Assembly (NCBI GenBank): GCA_040285745.1
Contig: JAUFOR010000003.1
Location: 992,001 to 1,056,000, forward strand
DNA from: Barthelona sp. PCE
Taxonomy: Eukaryota; Metamonada: BaSk clade
Direction: 5' to 3'
Length of the DNA stretch: 64,000 nt
Position 1 is the stretch's first letter. Each line of letters opens with the position of its first letter. Of the stretch, positions 1 to 8,874 are shown in pieces. The translations under genes were made by a program, and so were the position numbers. The notes beneath the pieces are model-generated. The model saw only the letters and a program-made list of their open reading frames with translations. It was not told the DNA's origin and did not search any database.

Positions 1-1
1 T

Positions 2-577
2 GGATCTAATAGCGTATCGCAACTTCGGCTCAAGTCTGGAAGTGTTATTGATTGCTCTCTCCTCATGTTTTCAGTTGGAGCTCGTGCAAACGCTGGCATA
101 GCACGCGATCTCGGGTTGGACGTTGACCGCGGTATCGTTGTCGACAGAGGTATGCGATGCTTTGTTGATGGTATTGCCACACCACTTGTTTATGCTTGTG
201 GAGACTGTGCCCAACCGAAGGACGTTAACTACGCCATGCTGTGGTCAAATGCAATCAACCAGGGTGCCATTGCAGGTTTCAACGCTGCAGGTGGTAATAA
301 GGAGTTGGAGAATCAGTCCTTCCCTTGTATATTGCATTGCTTTGATACTCAGATGTTCTCAGTGGGTTCTTTGCGTCAGGCGCCAACGGATATGGTCATA
401 AAACAGTACACAGCTCAAAACCTGAAAAAGGTGTTGTTAAACGGAGGTGTTATTAAAGGAGGTTTCCTTATTGGTAATGTAGACAACCAAATGAAGCTAA
501 AGGGCGCATTAGACTCCGAGGCAGGTGTTATTGAGGCAGCAGCTTGTATGATTGATGAAGAAAAGCTGGAAGAGTAG
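2..577 (+). CDS. NAD(P)H/FAD oxidoreductase, rubredoxin/nitrite reductase-like, 3' part
   Basis: C-terminal part of a pyridine-nucleotide-disulfide oxidoreductase that uses FAD and NAD(P)H; the frame is open to the left edge, so the first ATG at 65 is internal. Residues before that ATG read as a family-typical strand leading into VGARANAGIA, the counterpart of the GxRPN segment. The FAD-binding signature YACGDCAQ follows, then a C-terminal domain containing GGVIKGGFLIGN, as in NADH:rubredoxin reductase and NirB-like enzymes. Such stand-alone enzymes pass electrons to rubredoxin/rubrerythrin or oxygen and are common in anaerobic protists (family knowledge). The substrate cannot be told from this fragment. 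It ends in TAG followed directly by TAA. Confidence 0.8.
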   Translation, partial: GSNSVSQLRLKSGSVIDCSLLMFSVGARANAGIARDLGLDVDRGIVVDRGMRCFVDGIATPLVYACGDCAQPKDVNYAMLWSNAINQGAIAGFNAAGGNKELENQSFPCILHCFDTQMFSVGSLRQAPTDMVIKQYTAQNLKKVLLNGGVIKGGFLIGNVDNQMKLKGALDSEAGVIEAAACMIDEEKLEE

Positions 578-711
578 TAAATCATTTCTTATATAAAACT
601 AAAATTAATACAAAGAAGTGCGGTTAAAGGATTCCTTCTCGCAAACGCGATATTTTAAAGATCTTCAATAATTTTCCTGAAATCTCATTTTCTTGGGTTT
701 TTTCAAAGCGT

Positions 712-2079
712 ATGGATCCTGATCTAACAGGATGTGGGGTTTTGTCACATCACGTTACAGATTTACTGACAGAAGAACTTGCTAATGTAAGAAGTATAGA
801 TTTCGATATTTTATCATTAAAAAACGCAAAATTTTTTACCATTTTGTGTCTTAATGTTGATAGTAGAGCAGTAATCAAAAGCGTTTTAACCTGGTTGTTG
901 AATCCAACAACAGTTTTTAATTCCTGCATTATAAAGAATGCTTTGTTGTATATAAACTACAACCATGATCCAAAAAAGTCAGATTACACAGATGGATTAA
1001 CATCAGAAGATGTAGAAATGCTTTCTTATCTCAGAAGCAATTATCCTTCCAACGATATGAAACTACTAATAACATTTTTGTTGGGCGACTACACCCCCCA
1101 GATGACCATTGATATGATATGGCCATTTGATATGAACTTAGTGCCGCATTCGTTTTCTTTTTGGAGATTGGGAGATTCCGTTTTTGATCTTCCCAATAGT
1201 TGTGCTTCTATGATCAGATCTGAGCTCTTACACATTGACAAATACGAATATGAACGGTTTTATGACATATGCGAGACTCAATGTAGGCTTGTTTTTGATA
1301 TTCTGTGTGCTTACCCGCCTCTGTTTGGCTTACTTGTGGATCACATGAGTACAAGGAATCACATCATGCACTTTGTAACGTACTGTTCGCCTGGATCTCC
1401 GTTATTGTCATGTATGCAGCACATTTTTCACGACGTTTTTTGCTCGCAAGACATTGATATAGCAAATACACTTGGCTGGTTCAAATCTGAACATCTAATA
1501 TACACTGTTTTTGCTGGCAATAACGCAAATAATTTGCTGCAGACTGATGGTTTCTTACACCGTTTTACTTGTCTATTATACACATTAAAGACATGGTGCG
1601 TGTGTCCATCGCAAACGCAGAACATTGAGATTGGTTCGATGATCAATTTTATCAACAAGGGCCTTCTCATGCTTCTTTCAGTGATAGGACCCAATATAGA
1701 TACAGGCTTGCACGAAACAGCAATCATTCTCATTGAAGGAATATTGTTCATTTATGCTGCACTGAAGAAGGGTATTGGAGTTCCTTTAAAATTACAAACA
1801 CAAACTGAATTGCTTCTGCTTCGAGTGCTTTCTCTCTCAATTGTATACTGTAGTGATTCCAGTCTTAAGGATGTGTTGACTGCGTGCCTGGGCATACTCA
1901 GGTTGATTGATGTCAACCACAATGTCTTGTACGACATGATACTCCCCGGTGAGTTTTTTGTTTTCAAGCTACTGAAGAATATTCAAATCAATGATTTTGA
2001 GTGTCAATTACAGTTTTTTGACCAAAAATTATTGAATTCACAGGAGAATATCACCTTTGTTTTCAAAAAAAACCGGTGA
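712..2079 (+). CDS. Hypothetical helical protein, 455 aa
   Basis: I do not recognise a family. The 455-residue product is rich in Leu, Ile, Cys and Phe, looks mainly alpha-helical, and has no signal peptide or clear membrane segment. The alternating hydrophobic helices resemble a helical-repeat scaffold, but no repeat unit can be defined by eye. The start is the first in-frame ATG, 135 bp after the preceding stop. It ends in TGA, with a TAA five codons further on. It is a real gene by length and by fitting cleanly between neighbours; function unknown. Confidence 0.75.
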   Translation: MDPDLTGCGVLSHHVTDLLTEELANVRSIDFDILSLKNAKFFTILCLNVDSRAVIKSVLTWLLNPTTVFNSCIIKNALLYINYNHDPKKSDYTDGLTSEDVEMLSYLRSNYPSNDMKLLITFLLGDYTPQMTIDMIWPFDMNLVPHSFSFWRLGDSVFDLPNSCASMIRSELLHIDKYEYERFYDICETQCRLVFDILCAYPPLFGLLVDHMSTRNHIMHFVTYCSPGSPLLSCMQHIFHDVFCSQDIDIANTLGWFKSEHLIYTVFAGNNANNLLQTDGFLHRFTCLLYTLKTWCVCPSQTQNIEIGSMINFINKGLLMLLSVIGPNIDTGLHETAIILIEGILFIYAALKKGIGVPLKLQTQTELLLLRVLSLSIVYCSDSSLKDVLTACLGILRLIDVNHNVLYDMILPGEFFVFKLLKNIQINDFECQLQFFDQKLLNSQENITFVFKKNR

Positions 2080-2195
2080 TTTATTCTATATTAATAACAT
2101 ATTTTCTTTTTTACATTTCTAAGTAATGAATGGATCGTATATTGCTCTGTCTTGTAACGATCTGATCTCATATTTCGAAATAAAAATTATTCATT

Positions 2196-2558
2196 TCATT
2201 TCAGAAAGTTCATCAGTTCCTCATCGTCCCGGGCTACATCTTGTAAATGTTGGAAATTTGCATGGGGAGACCCACATTTTACCAACAGTGGCAGATCATC
2301 AAAGCACTTCTCATAATCATTGCACATTTTTTTGAATTCATCAACTTGTTCTTTCTCATATGCCAAATCAATCTCGATATAAGGCAAGAATGTGCTATCT
2401 AAGACCAGTTTCATCAGATTTAACCTTGTGAAAGAGTAACTACGTGGATCATACGAAGAATAAATCAATTTCAGCGGTACATCACCTATTGCTTCTTTTG
2501 CTTCCTCCCTAGCCCTCTCTTCTGACCATTCCTGCGCTTCCTGCTGTGGAAATGGCAT
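2196..2558 (-). CDS. SH3BGR-like small thioredoxin-fold protein
   Basis: A 120-residue protein with an acidic/charged N-terminus (1-27) and then a small glutaredoxin-like fold. A first strand (LKLIYSSYDP) is followed by a helix, a second strand (LPYIEIDLAYE, the position of the IxYxxxDI motif), the conserved LP turn (DDLPLLVKCG) and a C-terminal FQHLQ...DDEELMNFLK helix. This order matches the SH3-binding glutamate-rich (SH3BGR) family, which lacks the redox CxxC; no CxxC is present here either. Likely a cytosolic adaptor. It ends in TGA. The next gene (from 2636) is divergent, 77 bp away. Family assignment is moderate. Confidence 0.55.
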   Translation of the reverse strand: MPFPQQEAQEWSEERAREEAKEAIGDVPLKLIYSSYDPRSYSFTRLNLMKLVLDSTFLPYIEIDLAYEKEQVDEFKKMCNDYEKCFDDLPLLVKCGSPHANFQHLQDVARDDEELMNFLK

Positions 2559-2635
2559 TCAAAAAATGATAAGAATGATAATAGGATAAACAGGTGTTAT
2601 ACCTTTCTTCTTCTTTTACAATCTACATATCATAC

Positions 2636-3235
2636 ATGTACAGGTCTTTGTTCTTGGTACTTTGCACCATCTGTATCTTTAAAATGGGGTTTTGCTTCAA
2701 AAGGGAGTATCCTCACACTGAATTTCCGCCTCGTGAAGAAATGATCGTCGAGAACAGCACTGTGAATATGTTCGACGGTGACAAGAAGCTTGGCTACTCT
2801 AAAGGTCCGTCTATTCCGCGAGAAAATTGGATTGTAATTGGGAAGTATATTGAGGATCGAGAAATTACATTAAAGAATTGGAGAGGTGCTGTCAAGGTCA
2901 GTTTCGACGCTGAGCTTAGTTGGGAGACTGCCGAGCATGATTATTTCCCTTTGGACACGTTTTTGCACAATACAAAATTGAGAGCAAAGAATGTTAAGCG
3001 TTTTGCAACATCTCAAGATGAAAATATCCTCTCTGACTTTGAGTGCCATGTCGATTACGGAGGTTACAATAGGAACAAGCACTATGTTTATGAGGAGCAT
3101 GAGATGGGTGAGCGTCAAATTTCTCATCATTGGGAGGCCCTCATTGGGATGACCTGCATACTGCACGATCACCCTTTGACAAACAGGTGGCACTATACCT
3201 TCAAAACCGACCAAGGCACTGTTTTACTAAACTAA
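2636..3235 (+). CDS. Hypothetical secreted or ER-lumenal protein
   Basis: About 199 residues from the ATG at 2636. The first ~20 residues (YRSLFLVLCTICIFKMGFC) form a typical signal peptide or signal anchor. The mature part is polar, rich in aromatic and acidic residues and in Trp/His, with few Cys and no second membrane segment. I do not recognise the family. The frame is open further upstream to about 2594 but without a better ATG. It faces the EFHB-like gene convergently with only 9 bp between the stops, as is common in this window. Confidence 0.7.
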   Translation: MYRSLFLVLCTICIFKMGFCFKREYPHTEFPPREEMIVENSTVNMFDGDKKLGYSKGPSIPRENWIVIGKYIEDREITLKNWRGAVKVSFDAELSWETAEHDYFPLDTFLHNTKLRAKNVKRFATSQDENILSDFECHVDYGGYNRNKHYVYEEHEMGERQISHHWEALIGMTCILHDHPLTNRWHYTFKTDQGTVLLN

Positions 3236-3244
3236 TGGTACATG

Positions 3245-4018
3245 TTAACGGGCCTTTGTGGATGATCTAAATAAATGGTTATCAATAAGAGGCTGGTTGA
3301 GTTTCTCGAACTTCATCAGCTCCATCATTATCTGCGGAGCAACCTTCTCAGACCCGGTGTATTCGACTGCGAGTTCGTAGAACCTCTCAAATTCCTCTGT
3401 GCTCATGATCTCAAGATCGGTGACAAACATCTGGAACAAATCAGTCGGGCTCATGACAACGAGTCGGTCGCTCATCGTGGCACCGTCCTCGGCGCTCGTC
3501 ACCTGCAGGATGGCCTTCATTGGGGGCTCATCACCATAAGCTTGCTCATTGGCGCAAGAACGTGTTCTTGGTACCTTTAAATCCGTCCTGATACTTGGCA
3601 CACCAAATGCACGTTCAGGGATAACAGATGCATGTTTGTCTTCAATGCTGTCGAAGCGAGTGTCAACCTCTTCCTCACAAAAGCATGCAGCAGCCGTTTC
3701 GCTGAAATCTTTTTTGAAATTGATCGGTTGCTCGACCTTTCCCGGCACAATGTTCTGTGAAATGTGCGACGTATCGACGTTGGTGTGTGTGCGCTGGTAA
3801 TGAGAGACGATAGAACTGGGTCTACTTACAATTTCAGGATTTAGCGCCAATTTTGCACCAACTCCTTCACCGAGAGATGCGGACCTGTATCCGAAACGCA
3901 TGTCGGGAACATACTCCTTCTTAATACTGCGACCGAGATACTCATCAACTTCTAAATCGGCTTCAGGGTTAAAAATGACTTGTTTGATAGTAGACTTTGT
4001 TGCGTTGTTCTCCTTCAT
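3245..4018 (-). CDS. EFHB/CFAP21-like axonemal protein, short form
   Basis: A 257-residue protein resembling the C-terminal half of EFHB (CFAP21), a calcium-linked microtubule inner protein of ciliary doublets. The key segment FGVPSIRTDLKVPRTRS followed by YGDE matches the FGxPTxRTDLPAP..YGD block characteristic of EFHB. After it comes an EF-hand-like helical region (about 190-245) with acidic residues but no complete calcium loop that I can verify. Human EFHB is over 800 aa, so this is a reduced version. The assignment rests on that one motif plus order of elements. It fits the other cilium-associated genes here (TTLL1-like, AK8-like). Confidence 0.5.
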   Translation of the reverse strand: MKENNATKSTIKQVIFNPEADLEVDEYLGRSIKKEYVPDMRFGYRSASLGEGVGAKLALNPEIVSRPSSIVSHYQRTHTNVDTSHISQNIVPGKVEQPINFKKDFSETAAACFCEEEVDTRFDSIEDKHASVIPERAFGVPSIRTDLKVPRTRSCANEQAYGDEPPMKAILQVTSAEDGATMSDRLVVMSPTDLFQMFVTDLEIMSTEEFERFYELAVEYTGSEKVAPQIMMELMKFEKLNQPLIDNHLFRSSTKAR

Positions 4019-4371
4019 TTTGATGTATGAATTGGACCTGTGTAAAGTATTCTTGTTAAAAAAGAAGAAGAGAAGGGAAAGGTTTTTAAAAACAAGTATT
4101 CAAACCATTGAAATCTTATGTCTCACTCCCCAGAACGTGGATAATGTTATCGGGGAGGCAATACCACACCGTTTTATCATAGTTTCGAATCGAGACAGAC
4201 ATTTACTTAACAATGCTGAGTTTCATTGTTTACCTGTATCTTAAGTGATGGTACACTCTGCTTCGTGATAGGTTTAATATAGCAAAAGCAGAAATAATAT
4301 AACATGAAAAACCTGGTTACCCAAAATGAAGAATGATTTTTGTTAAGTGAATAATTGCTTTACTTGGGTGT
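4019..4371. other. Intergenic, 353 bp
   Basis: AT-rich spacer between two minus-strand genes. I see no convincing ORF, RNA gene or repeat. It should hold the promoter of the EFHB-like gene and the 3' end of the upstream gene. Confidence 0.5.
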
Positions 4372-4821
4372 CTAAATTGGATGTCCCCAGCGGTCAAAGA
4401 TGATTTCCCGAGGTTTATTTCCCGGAATTTCTATCTTTTGAATCTTTATCGGTTTTGAAGAAATTTTTCGTTTCATTTTTGCCTCTAAAGACCCCCAAAA
4501 CATTCTTTTGTTGGTGGTATACTGATATTTAGCCATTATATCTTGCACTTTAGATGGGTCACTAATCACAGGTTGCTTATCTGCTGTTTTAGCCTCATCA
4601 AAAGGTGTTTTTTCTGTTATATCAGTTGAATTAATGCTAATAACTACGCAATCATTCGTTCTATCCAAACAGTTAGAACTTTGACATTCTTTCTTTTCCA
4701 TTTCTTCCTTTTCAACAATATTATCTAAAGTTTCAATATCTTTAATCATTTTATCTATGATTTCAACGATTGTACTTTCCATTTTATGTTTAAAAATAGA
4801 GAAATTCTTGAAAGCAGGCAT
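4372..4821 (-). CDS. Hypothetical charged protein, 149 aa
   Basis: Not recognised. An N-terminal amphipathic helical part (about 14-45, Glu/Lys/Ile-rich) is followed by a Ser/Thr/Asp-rich stretch. A more conserved-looking basic C-terminus follows (MFWGSLEAKMKRK ... FDRWGHPI). The W/G-rich ending and basic patch recall small nuclear or RNA-binding proteins, but this is only an impression. A second ATG at 4782 is an alternative start. It is divergent from the tail-anchored gene at 4946. Confidence 0.55.
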   Translation of the reverse strand: MPAFKNFSIFKHKMESTIVEIIDKMIKDIETLDNIVEKEEMEKKECQSSNCLDRTNDCVVISINSTDITEKTPFDEAKTADKQPVISDPSKVQDIMAKYQYTTNKRMFWGSLEAKMKRKISSKPIKIQKIEIPGNKPREIIFDRWGHPI

Positions 4822-4945
4822 TTGCTTAAACCAGTTTTTAATCGTACAATATGTAGTTAAAAGTAATAGAAATCGCTTAACTTTACCTATTTACACTTAT
4901 ACTGTAAAACAAGACTGCTATAGTATTTACTCCTCATTGCACAAA

Positions 4946-5290
4946 ATGCCAGAAGAAATTCAGCTGCAAGAAGAAGCAGAAGAAGTCCCAAATGTCGAAT
5001 CCACAGATACTGAAGATGAGTCCATCATTGTAGACAAAAAGCGTACACATTCCATTCGAAGCTCTATATCGGCTAAAGAAGATGACGACAAGGTCACCAT
5101 GAGCCCCTCGCTTAAGACGCAGGCGGTCGAGAATGATCTTAACGAACAATTACGTTTACTTGAAGAAAAGCGTCGCACACTCGATATTGATGTGGCTACT
5201 TTTAAGCCCAGACACATTCTCACGTTGATATTCTTAGTGTTGTCCATTGGTTTCCTGTATATAATGATGAAAAAAGAGGGTATTGTGTAA
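4946..5290 (+). CDS. Tail-anchored membrane protein, 114 aa
   Basis: Small acidic, Ser-rich protein (residues 1-70) with a short coiled-coil-like stretch (LNEQLRLLEEKRRTLD). One C-terminal transmembrane helix (LTLIFLVLSIGFLYIMM) follows, then six residues. This is the layout of a tail-anchored protein inserted post-translationally into ER or outer mitochondrion-related membranes, with its bulk in the cytosol. The ATG at 4946 is chosen because the longer upstream frame overlaps the divergent gene. It ends 7 bp before the convergent CID gene. The specific family is unknown. Confidence 0.65.
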   Translation: MPEEIQLQEEAEEVPNVESTDTEDESIIVDKKRTHSIRSSISAKEDDDKVTMSPSLKTQAVENDLNEQLRLLEEKRRTLDIDVATFKPRHILTLIFLVLSIGFLYIMMKKEGIV

Positions 5291-5297
5291 AAAAGTA

Positions 5298-6119
5298 CTA
5301 CCATCCATCGTATTCATTGTAATCAAACCCACTAATAGATGGTAAGAATGAGTTTGGCTCCACTGAAGCAACAAAACCTGGTTTTGAGAAAACAGATGTA
5401 ACTTCCTTTTTAACCTCCTCAAATACTCCTGCTTGTATCCTGTCAAGCAAAGCCTGTCTGTCTATGACGTTATTCTCTATATATTGCTCGATACGCACCT
5501 TTTCTCGCTCCAAAATTCGAAGCAACTCCTGCAAGGATGATCTCACCATCCCTAGCTCTTCTGTCCGCTGTTTTTTTAACTGTAGGAGGTTTTCCTTGTG
5601 CCCAGAGCGAGATCCTATCTCCTTAACGTAATCTGGAAGCGATACAAAAGCGTCACGAGCAGTGCGCTTATATGAACGGACAAACGCTTCGTCCGGTGTC
5701 AAAAGGGAATCTGTGAGTGTCGTACAGTATTCACGTGTAAAAACGGCGCTTTTTCCCCACATCCCCACAATCTTATGGATCTTACGATGATAGGCTGTTC
5801 CAAGACGAGAGTAAATGAGTGGAAAAGCACTTGGAAATGTGTCCTTGAGGCGCTCCAATAGAATGCTGCGCTTACCATTCAAATTCAGAACGACATCGTG
5901 AATGACATATACTAACCCCAAAAAAAATCCCTCTGTAAGATCTTTATCTGTCTTATTGATGCAGTTTAGCCATACTCGGATGATTTCGTTGCAAGTAAGT
6001 GGCTCGTTTTGAAAAAATCGAATGTAAAGTGATGAACTAAAAATTTGCGTTTCAGCACAAGATCGTGCTAAAAACAACAAATTTTCAAGCGTCTCTGCCC
6101 TAAATCTAGTTTCTGTCAT
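5298..6119 (-). CDS. CID-domain protein, RPRD1/Rtt103-like
   Basis: N-terminal CTD-interacting domain (CID, about residues 5-130), an eight-helix fold that binds the phosphorylated C-terminal repeat of RNA polymerase II. Visible hallmarks are the helix IIRVWLNCI, the LVYVIHDVVL segment (family: LLYLxNDVLQ) and the final KIHKIVGMWGKSAVFT (family: RxLxIWxERxVF). A C-terminal coiled coil (about 180-235) follows, as in RPRD1/Rtt103 termination factors. The shorter start at 6119 is preferred because the longer one runs into the divergent neighbour. Likely nuclear, linking transcription termination to Pol II. Confidence 0.75.
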   Translation of the reverse strand: MTETRFRAETLENLLFLARSCAETQIFSSSLYIRFFQNEPLTCNEIIRVWLNCINKTDKDLTEGFFLGLVYVIHDVVLNLNGKRSILLERLKDTFPSAFPLIYSRLGTAYHRKIHKIVGMWGKSAVFTREYCTTLTDSLLTPDEAFVRSYKRTARDAFVSLPDYVKEIGSRSGHKENLLQLKKQRTEELGMVRSSLQELLRILEREKVRIEQYIENNVIDRQALLDRIQAGVFEEVKKEVTSVFSKPGFVASVEPNSFLPSISGFDYNEYDGW

Positions 6120-6203
6120 ATGAAAAGTGGAAAACAAACGATGATCAATGGGAAGAAGGTTGTTATTCGTTTTTCACCCTTTAAATGGATTATTGAGGAT
6201 TTT

Positions 6204-7835
6204 ATGATGAAGAACATATTTTTCGTTATCCTTTTGCTGGTGACATACGTCGCAATTACGCAATGCGCAAAGCTAACTTCACCTGTTTGTAATTACCAAA
6301 GTAACATTGTTCCCCAGGGTTCTTCTTTGATGCTCAAATGTTACTGCGTGTTTCACAAATGCGAACTTCAAAAAAGTACCTCAACTGACTTTGATTTGTA
6401 TGAAATTTTTCATCCAATGAATCTTACCGAATCATCCTCTTTTTACATTCGTGCATACTCGAAAGATCTCTTGCTCTACTCAGATATCCTGCCTCTCACC
6501 TTTATTTTTGAACTGGCTCTGGAATCACCAAACATCACTATTGATAATTATCCAGGTCATGTTGTCATTAATATTTCTGTTACAGAGGCATTGTGCGACA
6601 CCTGTGTTATCCGATACGGATTTTCAGAGGTCATTTCGCAGACATCTCCCGTTTATGACAGTTTTCTTGTTTTTAGGCAACCAGTCCATTTGAGGCAGAA
6701 ACTGTGCGCAGCGCAATGGAAGGAATCCTTCTCCAGCGCTGTTGTTTGTGTCGAATACAGAGTTAAACCAGACTTTCCATCCATTCAAAGCAGTGTCTCT
6801 CTGCATGGTTCGGTCACAGTTGGTCTTTCTATCGACTCTCAGTGGGAAGATTACCAACTACGCTATTGGTGGTTCAATGAACGGCTAGAGCTGACAGCAG
6901 CAATAGCGGCGAGCGAAAGAATACCTTTTGAGGTATATTCGGTACCATTCATAGTGCAAGGAAAGGGTACACTTTACGTCGTTGGATCGTCCACTCTGTT
7001 TTTTGAGGATCGGCGACAGGTGTTTTTCATTAACGCTGATGATAAGACACTGAATCAATCACTCTCTGATGTTTTTTTCGTATCTGACAAATGCTCCTCT
7101 GAAAACAAACTTATTTTGAACTCTGTGCCTGTGTTTCTCAGCGAAAATGGTCGGGAAAATGTTACTGATTTGCAGTACGCCTACCACCAGAGCTTACCAT
7201 TGCAAACTGATACCCAATACTATCTGTACGCGCAGCATCCAGACACGGTCGTTAAGCACGCATTCCACACAAAGAAACCTGTCTTGTGTGATTTAGTCTT
7301 CCGAGATAGTTTTGTTGCGCTTGATGATTCACTTTCATACGTAGATTCAATCGCCACTGTTAATGTTTTGACCGACATCCAGCTGCTGTGCGACGGGAAC
7401 GTGGAGTACAAGTTACTAGACCCTTTCGACAGCATAGTTGCGGCTTTACATGAGGATTCTTCATGGCTGTCTGCAACCGATTTAGACCTGTGTGCTTACG
7501 TTGCCGGATTTAGTGTACCATCCACAGCCTTCTGGATCTCAGCTCGTTTACTTATCAGACCAATGACCAATGGTTGCTTTCAAAACGGGTTTCTCGCACC
7601 AATATTGTCACTTAACGTAACCAGCCATCATGATGTCCTCAAAACAGCTGGAAGCATCTGGCAACGAGTGTCTTACTTAATGCTTGACTTTTCGTGGCGT
7701 GAAATATTAACCGGTACTTTTCTTTTAGTACTTTTGATGTTTATTTTGGTTGAAGTGGTACTAGCAGTGCTTGGATCCCATCAGAAGACTATAATTGTTG
7801 AAGAGAATCATATAACCAACAGAAACCGCTTGTAA
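6204..7835 (+). CDS. Type I membrane glycoprotein, unknown family
   Basis: 543 residues from the tandem ATGs at 6204/6207. A clear signal peptide (KNIFFVILLLVTYVAITQCA) leads into a large ectodomain. It contains paired Cys, several N-x-S/T sites and beta-rich sequence. One transmembrane helix near the C-terminus (ILTGTFLLVLLMFILVEVVLAVL) is followed by a short basic tail of about 25 residues. The layout is that of a surface or endomembrane type I protein. Size and single C-terminal TM recall Pom152/gp210 or cargo-receptor types, but no motif supports a name. It is divergent from the CID gene with 84 bp between starts. Confidence 0.75.
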   Translation: MMKNIFFVILLLVTYVAITQCAKLTSPVCNYQSNIVPQGSSLMLKCYCVFHKCELQKSTSTDFDLYEIFHPMNLTESSSFYIRAYSKDLLLYSDILPLTFIFELALESPNITIDNYPGHVVINISVTEALCDTCVIRYGFSEVISQTSPVYDSFLVFRQPVHLRQKLCAAQWKESFSSAVVCVEYRVKPDFPSIQSSVSLHGSVTVGLSIDSQWEDYQLRYWWFNERLELTAAIAASERIPFEVYSVPFIVQGKGTLYVVGSSTLFFEDRRQVFFINADDKTLNQSLSDVFFVSDKCSSENKLILNSVPVFLSENGRENVTDLQYAYHQSLPLQTDTQYYLYAQHPDTVVKHAFHTKKPVLCDLVFRDSFVALDDSLSYVDSIATVNVLTDIQLLCDGNVEYKLLDPFDSIVAALHEDSSWLSATDLDLCAYVAGFSVPSTAFWISARLLIRPMTNGCFQNGFLAPILSLNVTSHHDVLKTAGSIWQRVSYLMLDFSWREILTGTFLLVLLMFILVEVVLAVLGSHQKTIIVEENHITNRNRL

Positions 7836-7894
7836 ATATTTGTGTACCCTTTCACTCATTTTTTTATCCATCTTTACCGATGGTTAGCTAGAAT

Positions 7895-8677
7895 ATGGAC
7901 CCACAACACACTCCAAAGATGCGAAAAGCTCCATTTCGATCAGGGATCATCCTTTCACCTCCTTTTGACGATTTAGGAAGAGAACAGAACGTACAAATCC
8001 CATCACCACAAGTACCATCCTTCCTTCGTCCCGTAAAGAAGGTGCGGTCAATAGATAAACTGTTAGCGCACCAACAGCACGATTGGACTGACTCTTCTAT
8101 CTCTGTATGTCATTCCTCTGCGCAGGCATCAATTGATCCCGTAGAGTCTAAGTGTGCAACTGTCAGTGTGCCATCACAAGGGGTTATTGTTCAAGATATG
8201 CTCGAACACAACAACGTATGGGGTTGTATTGAAAATCTGACCGAATTCGTTTTACAATACTTGCTGACTGACTCAGTGAATCTCTTAAATAGCATTGAAG
8301 AGAGAGAAGCAATGAACTTTGATCTTTCGTCTATTGAAAGTGCGCTTGAAGATCTTTTGAATACAGAATCCGCACTCACACGGCAGTTCCTATCCCCTAC
8401 CACTATACCATCGTTGGTTTCACCAAAGAAATTGAGGAAACATCGGCTCAGGAATCAGCTGTCAAGTAGGGAACTAGAGCGCATAGTAATGAGAAGAGAT
8501 AGATACGTGGACCATAGAAACATGCTCGCTGACGAGTTTGACGTACGAATCATGGTGAACCTGTCCACCCTAACAGAGTATGTGATGACCCAATGCTTCG
8601 ATGAGGTAGTTAATGAAATGAATGAGACGGTAGACGTCGTTGTTGACAGGCTTGTATCCCAAGAGATGGGATTATGA
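7895..8677 (+). CDS. Hypothetical protein, 260 aa
   Basis: Not recognised. The N-terminal ~110 residues are Pro/Ser-rich and probably disordered, including PPFDDLGRE and a basic KKVRSIDK patch. The C-terminal ~150 residues are helical and acidic with many Leu/Glu and a basic segment KKLRKHRLRNQ around 175. The end (LTEYVMTQCFDEVVNEMNE) looks like an amphipathic helix. The overall form suggests a regulatory or scaffold protein. It ends in TGA. Confidence 0.6.
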   Translation: MDPQHTPKMRKAPFRSGIILSPPFDDLGREQNVQIPSPQVPSFLRPVKKVRSIDKLLAHQQHDWTDSSISVCHSSAQASIDPVESKCATVSVPSQGVIVQDMLEHNNVWGCIENLTEFVLQYLLTDSVNLLNSIEEREAMNFDLSSIESALEDLLNTESALTRQFLSPTTIPSLVSPKKLRKHRLRNQLSSRELERIVMRRDRYVDHRNMLADEFDVRIMVNLSTLTEYVMTQCFDEVVNEMNETVDVVVDRLVSQEMGL

Positions 8678-8874
8678 TGCATTTTAGGAAATTGTAATTC
8701 TATATATTTTTCACAGTAATAAAACTAAATCATACATATTGGTGCATCTTATCCTCATTCATGATTACATTTCGCCACATAGACGGGATCAAATACGAAA
8801 ATAAGAGCATATTAATTACCTGATCTTAATTCGACATTTCAACCTCCTTCATCCATTATCATTAATTTTTAAAC